Source: Actinomycetes bacterium (GTDB taxonomy: Bacteria; Actinomycetota; Actinomycetes; Actinomycetales; Cellulomonadaceae). From it: 20,448 bases of DNA. A program made the position numbers and the translations under genes. Below are positions 1 through 6,431 of this stretch, in pieces. Positions within the stretch are counted from its first letter, which is position 1, and every line of letters starts with the position of its first letter. Where the stretch lies: NCBI GenBank assembly GCA_023428465.1, contig JAEYXM010000024.1, positions 1-20,448 of the forward strand, in the 5' to 3' direction. A model generated the notes under the pieces. That model ran no database searches, was not told the origin of the DNA, and was given only the letters and a program-made list of their open reading frames with translations.

Positions 1-994
1 GACGCGCCCGGCGTCGGACGCCGCGAACCCCGCGCAGGCCGCGGCCCGCGCCGGCTCGATCGGCTTCCTGCGCTCGCTCGCCAAGGAGCTGCGCGGCGGC
101 GCGACCGCCAACGCCCTGGTCGTGAGCGACGGCGTCGGGCCCGGTGCGCCGTCCGTCGTCGGCGGACTGCGGTTCCTGCTCTCGGGGAAGTCCGCGTTCG
201 TGGACGGCCAGCCGATCGCGATCACGTCCGACGCCGGCGCGCTGCCCGCGGACTGGGAGCGCCCCCTCGACGGTCAGGTCGCCGTCGTGACCGGCGCCGC
301 GCGCGGCATCGGCGCGGCCATCGCCCGCACGCTCGCCCGCGACGGGGCCCGCGTGGTCGCCGTCGACGTCCCCGCGGCGGGCGACGCGCTCGCCGAGGTC
401 GCCAACTCCCTCGGCGGCACCGCCCTGCAGCTCGACGTGACCGCCGACGACGCCGCGGACAAGATCCTCGCGCACGTCGCCCGCTTCGGCCGGCTCGACG
501 TCATGGTGCACAACGCGGGCATCACCCGCGACAAGCTGCTCGCCAACATGACGGCCGACCGCTGGGACCCCGTGCTGGGCGTCAACGTGCTCGCCCCCCT
601 GCGCATCACCGAGGGCCTCCTCGCGTCCGACGGCCTGGGCGACGCCCCGCGCATCGTCGGCGTCGCGTCCACGAGCGGCGTGGCCGGCAACCGCGGCCAG
701 ACCAACTACGGCGCCTCCAAGGCCGGCGTCATGGGCATGGTCGCGGCGTGGGCGCCGGCCCTCGCCGGGCGCGGCGGGACGATCAACGCCGTCGCACCCG
801 GGTTCATCGAGACCGACATGACGGCGAAGATCCCGCCCGTGACGCGCCAGGTCGCGCGGCGCCTGTCCTCCCTGCAGCAGGGCGGCCTGCCCGTCGACGT
901 CGCCGAGGCGATCGCGTTCCTCGCGTCGCCGCAGGCCGGGGGTGTCAACGGCCAGACCCTGCGCGTCTGCGGCCAGAACCTGGTGGGCGCATGA
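1..994 (+). CDS. fabG: Long-form 3-oxoacyl-ACP/CoA reductase (FabG, SDR family), 5'-truncated
   Basis: NADPH-dependent beta-ketoacyl reductase of the short-chain dehydrogenase family. The reading frame is open from the window edge (first full codon at base 2), so the N-terminus is missing and 330 residues are visible. The C-terminal Rossmann domain shows the cofactor motif TGAARGIG, the HNAG motif, the serine stretch VASTSG, and the catalytic YGASK pair (Tyr and Lys at about visible residues 236 and 240). About 85 visible residues lie before the Rossmann domain, which fits the high-molecular-weight FabG4-type enzymes (about 450 residues, extra N-terminal domain) rather than the 245-residue FabG. 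A GTG at 122 is internal, not the start. The stop overlaps the ATG of the MaoC gene (ATGA), so the two are translationally coupled. The pair resembles mycobacterial fabG4-htdX, which suggests reduction then dehydration of acyl-thioesters. The family is sure; the exact substrate is not. Confidence 0.93.
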   Translation, partial: TRPASDAANPAQAAARAGSIGFLRSLAKELRGGATANALVVSDGVGPGAPSVVGGLRFLLSGKSAFVDGQPIAITSDAGALPADWERPLDGQVAVVTGAARGIGAAIARTLARDGARVVAVDVPAAGDALAEVANSLGGTALQLDVTADDAADKILAHVARFGRLDVMVHNAGITRDKLLANMTADRWDPVLGVNVLAPLRITEGLLASDGLGDAPRIVGVASTSGVAGNRGQTNYGASKAGVMGMVAAWAPALAGRGGTINAVAPGFIETDMTAKIPPVTRQVARRLSSLQQGGLPVDVAEAIAFLASPQAGGVNGQTLRVCGQNLVGA

Positions 995-1938
995 CCACCG
1001 CCACGCCGCCCGGCGACGTCGTCGAGGTGGACCGCGCGCCGTCGTCGGCCCGGCTCCTGGTGGGTGGGCTCGCCCGCGCGGCGCAGGGGCTCGCCGGTCG
1101 CTCCGGCCAGGGAGGCAGCGGCGGCGGGCCGGAGCTCCCCGACGTGATGCTCGCGATGCGCGGGATCGAGCCCGACGCCGAGCGGCTCACCGCGTACGCC
1201 GAGCTCGTCGGCGAGACCGTGGGCGACACGCTCCCCGCCGGGTTCCTGCACACGCTCGCGTTCGGACTGGGTACGGCGATGATGGCGCGCGCCGACTTCC
1301 CCCTGCCCGCGCTCGGCATGGTGCACGTCGCCAACCACGTCGAGCTGCGCCGGCCGGTGCACCTGGGCGAGGTCATCGACGCCCGCCTGCACGCCGAGCG
1401 GCTCGCGCCGCACCGCAGGGGCGCCACGGTGGACCTGGTCGCCGAGCTCACCGTGGCGGACGACGTCGTCTGGCGCGGGGTGTCGACCTACCTCGCCAAG
1501 GGCGTCCGCCTGCCCGACGCCGCGGCGCCCGAGGAGGTCGAGCGCGCCCCGTTCGAGCCTCCGACGCCGACCGGCCAGTGGCGGCTCGGGCGGGACGTGG
1601 GCCCGCGGTACGCCGCGGTGTCCGGGGACCACAACCCGATCCACACGAACCCGCTCGCGGCGAAGGCGTTCGGCTTCCCGCGGCCCATCGCCCACGGCAT
1701 GTACACCGCGGCCCGGGCGCTCGCCGACGTCGGCGCGGCACGCGGCGACGCGTACACGTGGGACGTGGAGTTCGCCTCGCCGGTCCTCCTGCCGTCCACG
1801 GTCACGGTCGCCGTCACGCCCGACGACGACGCACAGCCGGCTTCGGTGGGCCCGCCGGGCGACGGCGGGTTCCGGTTCGCCGCGTGGTCGAGGTCCGGGA
1901 AGCTGCACCTGGTGGGGACGGTCCGGCCGCTGCCCTGA
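991..1938 (+). CDS. MaoC-family double-hotdog (R)-3-hydroxyacyl dehydratase (HtdX-like)
   Basis: Predicted 315-residue dehydratase/hydratase acting on 3-hydroxyacyl-CoA or -ACP. The C-terminal hotdog carries the hydratase-2 signature GDHNPIH at residues 212-218 (Asp213 and His218 expected catalytic), followed by the FGFPRPIAHGMYTAA helix. The N-terminal half (about residues 65-170, with VHVANHVELRRPVHLGE) looks like a second, degenerate hotdog repeat, so this is the double-hotdog form. A Gly/Ser-rich stretch at residues 36-48 is probably a linker. The ATG at 991 overlaps the fabG stop by 4 bp and fixes the start. The neighbouring ketoreductase would supply its substrate. Whether the pair serves fatty-acid elongation, degradation or a polyketide-like route cannot be read from the sequence. 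Confidence 0.9.
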   Translation: MTTATPPGDVVEVDRAPSSARLLVGGLARAAQGLAGRSGQGGSGGGPELPDVMLAMRGIEPDAERLTAYAELVGETVGDTLPAGFLHTLAFGLGTAMMARADFPLPALGMVHVANHVELRRPVHLGEVIDARLHAERLAPHRRGATVDLVAELTVADDVVWRGVSTYLAKGVRLPDAAAPEEVERAPFEPPTPTGQWRLGRDVGPRYAAVSGDHNPIHTNPLAAKAFGFPRPIAHGMYTAARALADVGAARGDAYTWDVEFASPVLLPSTVTVAVTPDDDAQPASVGPPGDGGFRFAAWSRSGKLHLVGTVRPLP

Positions 1939-1961
1939 TCCCCACGCGGGTGCCCTCAGCG

Positions 1962-1998
1962 CGCAGGCCGGCGATGCGTCCGGCGTCGTCGGCCTGCG
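1962..1998 (+). terminator. Possible hairpin after the fabG-maoC operon
   Basis: CGCAGGCCG (1962-1970) is perfectly complementary to CGGCCTGCG (1990-1998), with a 19-nt loop. It lies 23 bp past the MaoC stop and before the next promoter, so it could end fabG-maoC transcription. There is no T-tract and the loop is long, so the call is weak. Confidence 0.35.
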
Positions 1999-2012
1999 TG
2001 GGTGATCGGTGC

Positions 2013-2018
2013 CAGGCT
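2013..2018 (+). promoter_or_regulatory. -10-like hexamer for a leaderless GTG start
   Basis: CAGGCT lies 7 nt before the GTG at 2026, the spacing expected when transcription starts at the start codon. No Shine-Dalgarno sequence precedes this GTG. This favours 2026 over the in-frame GTG at 2002. Confidence 0.4.
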
Positions 2019-2025
2019 GTGTGCC

Positions 2026-2646
2026 GTGGAACCGTTCACCGATGCCCTCGAGCGCGAGGGCGACTACGAGCTGGCCGAGCTCGACGGCCTGGACCTGACC
2101 GGGCAGGACGCCCGCGGCGCGCGGTTCGTCGAGTGCGCGCTGCACCGCTGCACGCTCGACGGCGTCCGCCTCGGCGGGGCGCGCCTGGCCGAGACGTCGC
2201 TCGTGGAGTGCCGCGCGGACACCCTCGACGTCACGGCCGCGGAGTGGCGGGAGGTCACCGTCACGGACTGCCGCCTCGGCGCGGTCCGGGCGTACGGCGG
2301 GGAGCTCACGCGCGTCACGATCACGGGCGGCAAGATCGACTACCTGGCGCTCACCGATGCGACGGTGCGGGGGCTGCGCCTGGTCGACGCGACGATCGAG
2401 GACCTCGACCTCGCCGGCTGCGAGGTCCGCGACCTGGTGATCGAGCGGTGCCGCATCGGGCGGCTCGACGTCACGCGCGCCCGCATCACGTCGGCGGACC
2501 TGCGCGGCGCCGAGCTGCGCCGGGTGGACGGCCTGCCCGGGCTCGCGGGCGCGACGATCAGCGAGGAGCAGCTCCTCGAGCTGGCCCCCGCGCTCGCTGC
2601 ACAGCTGGGGATCGTGGTCTCCGGGAGTGTCACCGGCCGGGACTAG
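2026..2646 (+). CDS. Pentapeptide-repeat-like protein
   Basis: 206 residues. A run of about 25 loose five-residue repeats of the A(D/N)LXX type covers roughly residues 18-180 (for example LDLTGQDARGARF, CTLDGVRLGGARL, SADLRGAELRRV). Leu, Val or Ile recurs at the central position. Such repeats fold as a right-handed quadrilateral beta-helix. Some family members (Qnr, MfpA) mimic DNA and protect gyrase, but many have no known role and nothing here proves gyrase binding. Many repeats deviate from the consensus (TVTDCRLGAVRAYGG), and Cys and Thr/Val ladders are prominent. The last 25 residues (SEEQLLELAPALAAQLGI) look helical and could be a dimerisation cap, as in MfpA. GTG 2026 is chosen because a -10-like box sits 7 nt upstream; GTG 2002 would add eight residues. 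Confidence 0.8.
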   Translation: MEPFTDALEREGDYELAELDGLDLTGQDARGARFVECALHRCTLDGVRLGGARLAETSLVECRADTLDVTAAEWREVTVTDCRLGAVRAYGGELTRVTITGGKIDYLALTDATVRGLRLVDATIEDLDLAGCEVRDLVIERCRIGRLDVTRARITSADLRGAELRRVDGLPGLAGATISEEQLLELAPALAAQLGIVVSGSVTGRD

Positions 2647-2649
2647 CCT
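2644..2649 (+). promoter_or_regulatory. -10 box of the leaderless VOC gene, overlapping the previous stop
   Basis: TAGCCT overlaps the TAG stop of the pentapeptide gene (2644-2646) and ends 8 nt before the ATG at 2658. No ribosome binding site is visible, so a leaderless mRNA is likely. Confidence 0.5.
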
Positions 2650-2657
2650 CACGACCC

Positions 2658-3086
2658 ATGGAGCAGCGACTCAGCCTCATCACCATCGGCGTCCCGGACC
2701 TGGCCGCGGCGCGCGCCTTCTACCTGGACGGGCTCGGGTGGACGCCGGTCCTCGACGTGGCCGGCGCCGTGACGTTCATCCAGGTCGGCCCGGGCGCGCT
2801 CCTGTCGTTGTACGACGCGGCGGCGCTGGCAGCGGACATTGGCCCGGACCGGTCGCCGGCGCCGTCGGTCGGCAACGTCACGCTCGCCCACAACGTCGGC
2901 TCGCCCGCGGAGGTCGATGCGGTCCTGGCGGACGCCGAGCGCGCGGGCGCGACCATCCTCAAGCCCGCCCAGCAGGCCATCTGGGGCGGGTACCACGGCT
3001 ACTTCGCGGACCCGGCGGGCACGCCGTGGGAGGTCGCGCACAACCCGGGCTGGTCGGTGTCCGACGACGGCGCGGTCACCGTCTGA
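2658..3086 (+). CDS. VOC-fold (glyoxalase/bleomycin-resistance/dioxygenase superfamily) protein
   Basis: 142 residues, the usual size of a single-chain VOC protein with two beta-alpha-beta-beta-beta modules. The N-terminal module reads ITIGVPDLAAARAFYLDGLGW. The C-terminal module ends with the typical GYFADPAGTPWEVAHNP strand, where the Glu before VAHNP is the usual metal-ligand position. The equivalent ligand positions in the first module are not clearly His or Glu, so catalytic metal binding is uncertain. The substrate cannot be deduced. The start is ATG 2658, 8 nt after a -10-like TAGCCT. The gene converges on the GNAT gene at 3090 with only 3 bp between the stops. Confidence 0.85.
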   Translation: MEQRLSLITIGVPDLAAARAFYLDGLGWTPVLDVAGAVTFIQVGPGALLSLYDAAALAADIGPDRSPAPSVGNVTLAHNVGSPAEVDAVLADAERAGATILKPAQQAIWGGYHGYFADPAGTPWEVAHNPGWSVSDDGAVTV

Positions 3087-3089
3087 GGG

Positions 3090-3659
3090 TCAGGCGAGGC
3101 GCTCGAGCAGGCGCTCCTTCGCCGCGATCCACTCCGGGGCGAGCATCGAGAGCACCACGGTGTCCTGGCGGGTGCCGTCCGCGGAGAGGCGGTGCTGGCG
3201 CAGCACGCCCTCCCGGACGCAACCGAGCCGCTCCATCGCGGCGATCGAGCGCGCGTTGCGCACGTCCGCCCGCATGCCGATCCGGTACATGCCCCACACC
3301 TCGAACGCGTGCGTGAAGAGCAGCAGCTTGCACGCCGGGTTGGTGCGCCCGCCCCACCAGGCGCGCCCGTAGTACGTGTGGCCGACGTCGCAGCGACCGG
3401 CCTCGGCCGCGACCTCGTAGAACGAGGTGGTGCCGCGCACCTCGCCCGTGTCGGAGTCGAGCACCGTGAACGCGTACCGGGTCGGGTCCGCCAGTGCGGC
3501 TGCCGTGCCGGCGGCGACGCCGTCGGGGGACGTGGGGGTCGGCGTGCCCATGCCCAGCCACATCTCGTGGTCGATCAACGCGAACAGGTCCGCGGAGTGC
3601 TCCAGCGCGCGCGGGACGAGGCGGACGCCGTGGCCGTGGAGCTCGAGGTCGTGCTGCAT
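3090..3659 (-). CDS. GNAT N-acetyltransferase, RimJ/RimL-like
   Basis: 189 residues, full length for the RimJ/RimL-type GNAT family, which transfers acetyl from acetyl-CoA to protein N-termini or small amines. It starts with the family's HGVRLVPRALEHSADLF stretch. The central strand region is RYAFTVLDSDTGEVRGTTSFYEV. The acetyl-CoA region GRAWWGGRTNPACKLLLFTHAFE is followed by MRADVRNARSIAAMERLGCVREGVLR, the family's N..S..A..K/R-L-G element. ATG 3659 is chosen because upstream codons look non-coding (PCPRRGNPRPADP) and a TACCGT box sits 6 nt before it. It faces the VOC gene tail to tail. The acceptor is unknown. Confidence 0.87.
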   Translation of the reverse strand: MQHDLELHGHGVRLVPRALEHSADLFALIDHEMWLGMGTPTPTSPDGVAAGTAAALADPTRYAFTVLDSDTGEVRGTTSFYEVAAEAGRCDVGHTYYGRAWWGGRTNPACKLLLFTHAFEVWGMYRIGMRADVRNARSIAAMERLGCVREGVLRQHRLSADGTRQDTVVLSMLAPEWIAAKERLLERLA

Positions 3660-3665
3660 CGGGCG

Positions 3666-3671
3666 ACGGTA
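3666..3671 (-). promoter_or_regulatory. -10-like box of the leaderless GNAT gene
   Basis: On the minus strand TACCGT is followed by six bases and then the ATG at 3659. There is no ribosome binding site between them, consistent with leaderless transcription. Confidence 0.4.
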
Positions 3672-3766
3672 TCCGGTGTCCGGGTCCGCGGGCCGAGGAT
3701 TTCCACGGCGCGGGCAGGGCGACGTCACGAGCCGTGGCGCACCGTCCGCCGCCCACCGTCAGGCGG

Positions 3767-4750
3767 TCACCAGCCGGCGGCCGCCAGGACCTCGGCCGCG
3801 ACGTCACGCAGGTCGCGCTCGTCGCCGTTGGCGACCACCGCGTCGTCGACGCCCGCGCTCGTGAGGATCGCGTCCAGCTCGACGGTGCGCGCCAGGTGCC
3901 AGTCCCGCCAGGGGTCGCGCTCGCGCCGGGTGACCCTCGCCAGGCGCTGGTCCTCGGGCGCCTCCAGCCGGACGACGGTGAGCTCGGCGCCGTCGAAAGC
4001 CTGCTCGTACAGCTCCCGGTCGCCGGGCCGCTCGATGACGTCCGCGAGCACGAGGTGCCGGTACCCGCGGCGCGCGAAGACGCCCGCCATCACGCCCAGG
4101 TGGTCGAGCGCCACCGCCTGCCCGAAGCGGTCCTCCGCCGCCGTCGGGTACGCACGCCGCAGCGCGTCGACCTCGACCCAGCCGTACGGGACGCCGCGCT
4201 CGCGCAACAGGTCGGCGACCACCTCCGCGATGGTCGTCTTGCCCGCCCCCACGGTGCCGTTCAGCACGAGGAGGCGCGGCCCGGCGTCGGGCGCGAGCCA
4301 CCGGGCGTAGCAGACGGACAGCTCCTCCCCGACGTACGGGCCGTACGCGGGGATCCGCCGGTAGCCGGCCGCCCGGTAGAGCCCGATGGCGGCCGTCTGA
4401 CGCGTGCCGGTCTCGAGGATCAGGCGGCGCAGGCCGTTCTCGCTCGCGATGGTCTCGAGACGCCCCAGGACGGCGCGGGACAGCCCGCGGCCCCGGAGCT
4501 CCGGGACCACGTACATGCGCTTGAGCTCGCCGTAGCCGTCCCCGTAGCGGTGGGCGTCACGCAGCGAGCCGCACGCGACGAGTCGGCCGTCGACGCTCGC
4601 GGCGACCGTGGCGAGCATCTCCTCCGGCGGGAGGGAGGGCTCGATGTCACCCTCGCCGTCGTACAGCTCGGCGAGCTCGGCCTGCTGCTCGGCGCGCAGA
4701 CGCTCCAGCGCCGGGTCGCCGTAGTCGACGACCGCGAGCGTGGCCTCCAT
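3767..4750 (-). CDS. GNAT acetyltransferase fused to a P-loop kinase-like domain
   Basis: 327 residues in two domains. Residues 1-150 are a GNAT acetyltransferase with the acetyl-CoA loop VVPELRGRGLSRAVLG (RGRG at 86-89) and the C-terminal GLYRAAGYRRIPAYGPY element. Residues 158-327 are a small P-loop domain: LLVLNGTVGAGKTTIAE (Walker A GTVGAGKT at 165-172), a WVEVDALRRAYP acidic strand and an arginine-rich lid (RLARVTRRERDPWRDWH), as in AAA_33/zeta-toxin/chloramphenicol-phosphotransferase-like kinases. Its ATG overlaps the purQ stop (ATGA), so it is translated with purQ as the third gene of a purS-purQ operon. Neither acceptor is known. A perfect GGCGG/CCGCC stem at 3746-3766 just past its stop may end the operon. 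Domain calls are firm; any link to purines is inference from coupling alone. Confidence 0.88.
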   Translation of the reverse strand: MEATLAVVDYGDPALERLRAEQQAELAELYDGEGDIEPSLPPEEMLATVAASVDGRLVACGSLRDAHRYGDGYGELKRMYVVPELRGRGLSRAVLGRLETIASENGLRRLILETGTRQTAAIGLYRAAGYRRIPAYGPYVGEELSVCYARWLAPDAGPRLLVLNGTVGAGKTTIAEVVADLLRERGVPYGWVEVDALRRAYPTAAEDRFGQAVALDHLGVMAGVFARRGYRHLVLADVIERPGDRELYEQAFDGAELTVVRLEAPEDQRLARVTRRERDPWRDWHLARTVELDAILTSAGVDDAVVANGDERDLRDVAAEVLAAAGW

Positions 4751-5448
4751 CAGCCGACGAGGGTCCCGATGACGGACGTGAAGAACCGCAGTCCGTCGAC
4801 GCCGCGGCGCGGCCCGTCGGTCGAGTCCGGTCCGAACCCGGTCTCGACCGCGTGCTCGGGGTGCGGCATGAGCCCGACGACGTTGCCCGCCTCGTTCGTG
4901 ATGCCGGCGATGTCGCGGCGCGAGCCGTTCGGGTTCCAGCCCTGGTAGCGGAAGACGACACGGTCCGTGGCCTCGAGCTCGTCGAGCGTGCGCTCGTCGG
5001 CGACGAACTGGCCGTCCTGGTTCTTCAGGGGGATCGTGATGCGCTCGCCCTGCGTGTAGTCACGGGTCCACGCCGTCGAGGCGTTCTCGACCGACAGCAC
5101 CTGCTCGCGGCAGACGAACGCGCGGTGGTCGTTCTTGATCATGGCGCCGGGCAGCAGGTGGGCCTCGCAGAGGATCTGGAACCCGTTGCAGATGCCGAGG
5201 ACGGGCAGGCCACCCTTGGCGGCGTCGACCAGGGGGCCCATGACGGCCGCGAACCGGCTGATCGCGCCGGCGCGCAGGTAGTCGCCGTAGGAGAACCCGC
5301 CGGGCAGCACGACGGCGTCCACGCCGTGCAGGTTCGCGTCGGCGTGCCACAGCGCCACGGGCTCCGCACCCGCGAGGCGGACGGCCCGCTGGGCGTCCCG
5401 GTCGTCGAGGCTCCCGGGGAAGGTGACGACGCCGACGCGCGCGGTCAC
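4750..5448 (-). CDS. purQ: Phosphoribosylformylglycinamidine synthase subunit PurQ (glutaminase)
   Basis: 232 residues. Class I glutamine amidotransferase that releases ammonia for FGAM synthase (fourth step of purine synthesis), working in a complex with PurS and small PurL. The nucleophile elbow LGICNGFQ places Cys87, and the catalytic pair is His196 and Glu198 in MPHPEHAVE. The oxyanion strand is VVLPGGFSYGDYLRAGA. The GTG at 5448 overlaps the purS stop (GTGA) and is followed by TARVGVVTFPGS, the usual PurQ N-terminus. The purL partner is not next door; instead the GNAT-kinase fusion follows with a 4-bp overlap. The cytosolic role is well established for the family. Confidence 0.97.
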   Translation of the reverse strand: MTARVGVVTFPGSLDDRDAQRAVRLAGAEPVALWHADANLHGVDAVVLPGGFSYGDYLRAGAISRFAAVMGPLVDAAKGGLPVLGICNGFQILCEAHLLPGAMIKNDHRAFVCREQVLSVENASTAWTRDYTQGERITIPLKNQDGQFVADERTLDELEATDRVVFRYQGWNPNGSRRDIAGITNEAGNVVGLMPHPEHAVETGFGPDSTDGPRRGVDGLRFFTSVIGTLVG

Positions 5449-5702
5449 GCCTCGCCCTCCACCACCGTGACGGCCACGACGTCCTCGATGACGGGGTTGG
5501 ACAGGAGGGTCGCGGCGGCCTTGCGGACCGCCTCGAGGACCTCCGGCGTCACGTCGCCGTCGACCTCGAGCTCGAACCGCTTGCCCTGCCGGACTCCCGT
5601 GAACCCGTCGAAGCCGAGGCGCGGGAGCGCGGCCGCGACGGCCTTGCCCTGCGGGTCGAGGATCTCGGGCTTGGGCATCACTTCGACGACGACGCGTCCC
5701 AC
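5445..5702 (-). CDS. purS: Phosphoribosylformylglycinamidine synthase subunit PurS
   Basis: 85 residues, the usual PurS length. PurS is the small dimeric scaffold that joins PurQ to small PurL in FGAM synthase. The sequence opens VGRVVVEVMPKPEILDPQGKAV, contains GFTGVRQGKRFEL, and ends with the helix ATLLSNPVIEDVVAVTV, all typical. The GTG at 5702 is chosen because AGGAG sits 5 nt upstream; the later ATG at codon 9 would remove the first beta-strand. The stop overlaps the purQ GTG. The gene leads a purS-purQ-GNAT/kinase operon with a probable promoter at 5758-5763. Confidence 0.95.
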   Translation of the reverse strand: MGRVVVEVMPKPEILDPQGKAVAAALPRLGFDGFTGVRQGKRFELEVDGDVTPEVLEAVRKAAATLLSNPVIEDVVAVTVVEGEA

Positions 5703-5757
5703 GAAGGCTCCTGTGCTGGCTCGTGCTGGGGTCTGCCGGCTGTGGTCCGACGCGGTC

Positions 5758-5763
5758 AGCGTA
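5758..5763 (-). promoter_or_regulatory. Probable -10 box of the purS operon
   Basis: TACGCT on the minus strand, about 55 nt before the purS GTG. This would give a leader of about 50 nt that includes the AGGAG ribosome binding site. No convincing -35 element was seen. The rest of the 5703-5853 gap holds no gene and no clear riboswitch or PurR-type site that I can recognise. Confidence 0.4.
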
Positions 5764-5853
5764 CCGACGCCCGCCCACGCCGACGGTGCGCGTCCACGAC
5801 CCGGCCGCGCGGGCGATGGGCGGTGCGCGCGACCGGCCGTGCGCGCGACCCGG

Positions 5854-6171
5854 TCAGCCGCGGCGTCGGGCCGCGCCACCGCCCGCGCCACCGCCGAACG
5901 AGAGCATCAGGCCGAGGATGAAGCCGAAGTCGTACCAGCCGCCGTTGTTGTGCACCTCGTAGACGCTCACCGAGTCCGTGAACAGGCTGATCACGAAGGT
6001 GACGAGCGCGATGACCCCGTGCCAGAGCCCTCGCAGGAACCCCGCGGGGTCGCCGCCCTCGGCGCGGGCGGTGTCCGCGAGGTCGTTGGGGCCCGCGGCG
6101 CACGACGCGAGCAGCAGGACCGAGCCGACCACGAGGGCCGACGTCGCGAGGATGCGGGTACTCCGCCGCAC
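5854..6171 (-). CDS. Small lipoprotein with one membrane segment, unknown function
   Basis: 105 residues, not recognised. The N-terminus RRSTRILATSALVVGSVLL is a signal peptide ending in the lipobox LASC with Cys24, so the protein is probably lipidated and exported. A hydrophobic stretch at about residues 50-67 (GLWHGVIALVTFVISLF) and a second one (FGFILGLMLSFGG, about 86-98) could be membrane segments. The tail is Gly-rich and basic (GGAGGGAARRRG). The GTG at 6171 is preferred because GGAGG lies 8 nt upstream; a GTG three codons earlier has no room for a ribosome binding site. It lies 151 bp upstream of purS on the same strand but has its own start signals. The neighbouring gap with 22-bp repeats may carry its promoter. 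Confidence 0.75.
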   Translation of the reverse strand: MRRSTRILATSALVVGSVLLLASCAAGPNDLADTARAEGGDPAGFLRGLWHGVIALVTFVISLFTDSVSVYEVHNNGGWYDFGFILGLMLSFGGGAGGGAARRRG

Positions 6172-6231
6172 GGTGACCACCTCCGGGCCCCAACCAACCA
6201 CGTGCGCACCCCCGCGCGCAGGCGATCGCGG

Positions 6232-6363
6232 GCGTTCCCGCGAGCACCGGCCAGCGTTCCCCCGGGCACCGGCCAGCGTTCCCCCGGGCACCGTCCAGCG
6301 TTCCCCCGGGCACCGTCCAGCGTTCTCACGAGCCAGGTGCAGCGAAATCACGAGCCCCACGCA
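6232..6363. repeat. Six-unit, 22-bp tandem repeat array in a divergent intergenic region
   Basis: Units start with GCG at 6232, 6254, 6276, 6298, 6320 and 6342, exactly 22 bp apart, and a further GCG at 6364 keeps the phase. Units 2-4 are nearly identical (GCGTTCCCCCGGGCACC plus five bases ending in CCA). Unit 1 differs at a few bases. Units 5 and 6 are diverged and share TCACGAGCC. There are no unique spacers, so it is not a CRISPR array. A 22-bp period is not a multiple of three and makes long coding through the array unlikely. It fills much of the 260-bp gap between the lipoprotein and ATPase starts. Confidence 0.9.
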
Positions 6364-6418
6364 GCGGAACGACGACGACGCGCGGGCGCGCCTCCCCGGC
6401 CCGCGCCGCGACCCCGGC

Positions 6419-6424
6419 TAGCGT
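6419..6424 (+). promoter_or_regulatory. -10-like box of the leaderless ATPase gene
   Basis: TAGCGT ends 7 nt before the GTG at 6432 with no ribosome binding site between, which indicates a leaderless transcript. Confidence 0.5.
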
Positions 6425-6431
6425 CGCCCGC

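Noticed and set aside
122..994. GTG at 122 as the FabG start
   Set aside because: The frame is open to the window edge and the 40 codons before it continue sensible sequence (RSLAKELRGGATANALV), fitting the long FabG form.
706..2652. A 648-codon minus-strand open frame opposite the MaoC and pentapeptide genes
   Set aside because: Arg/Asp/Val-rich low-complexity translation; the plus-strand frames hold clear domains, operon overlap and promoter signals.
6232..6363. CRISPR array
   Set aside because: Units abut directly with no unique spacers, and no cas gene is nearby.
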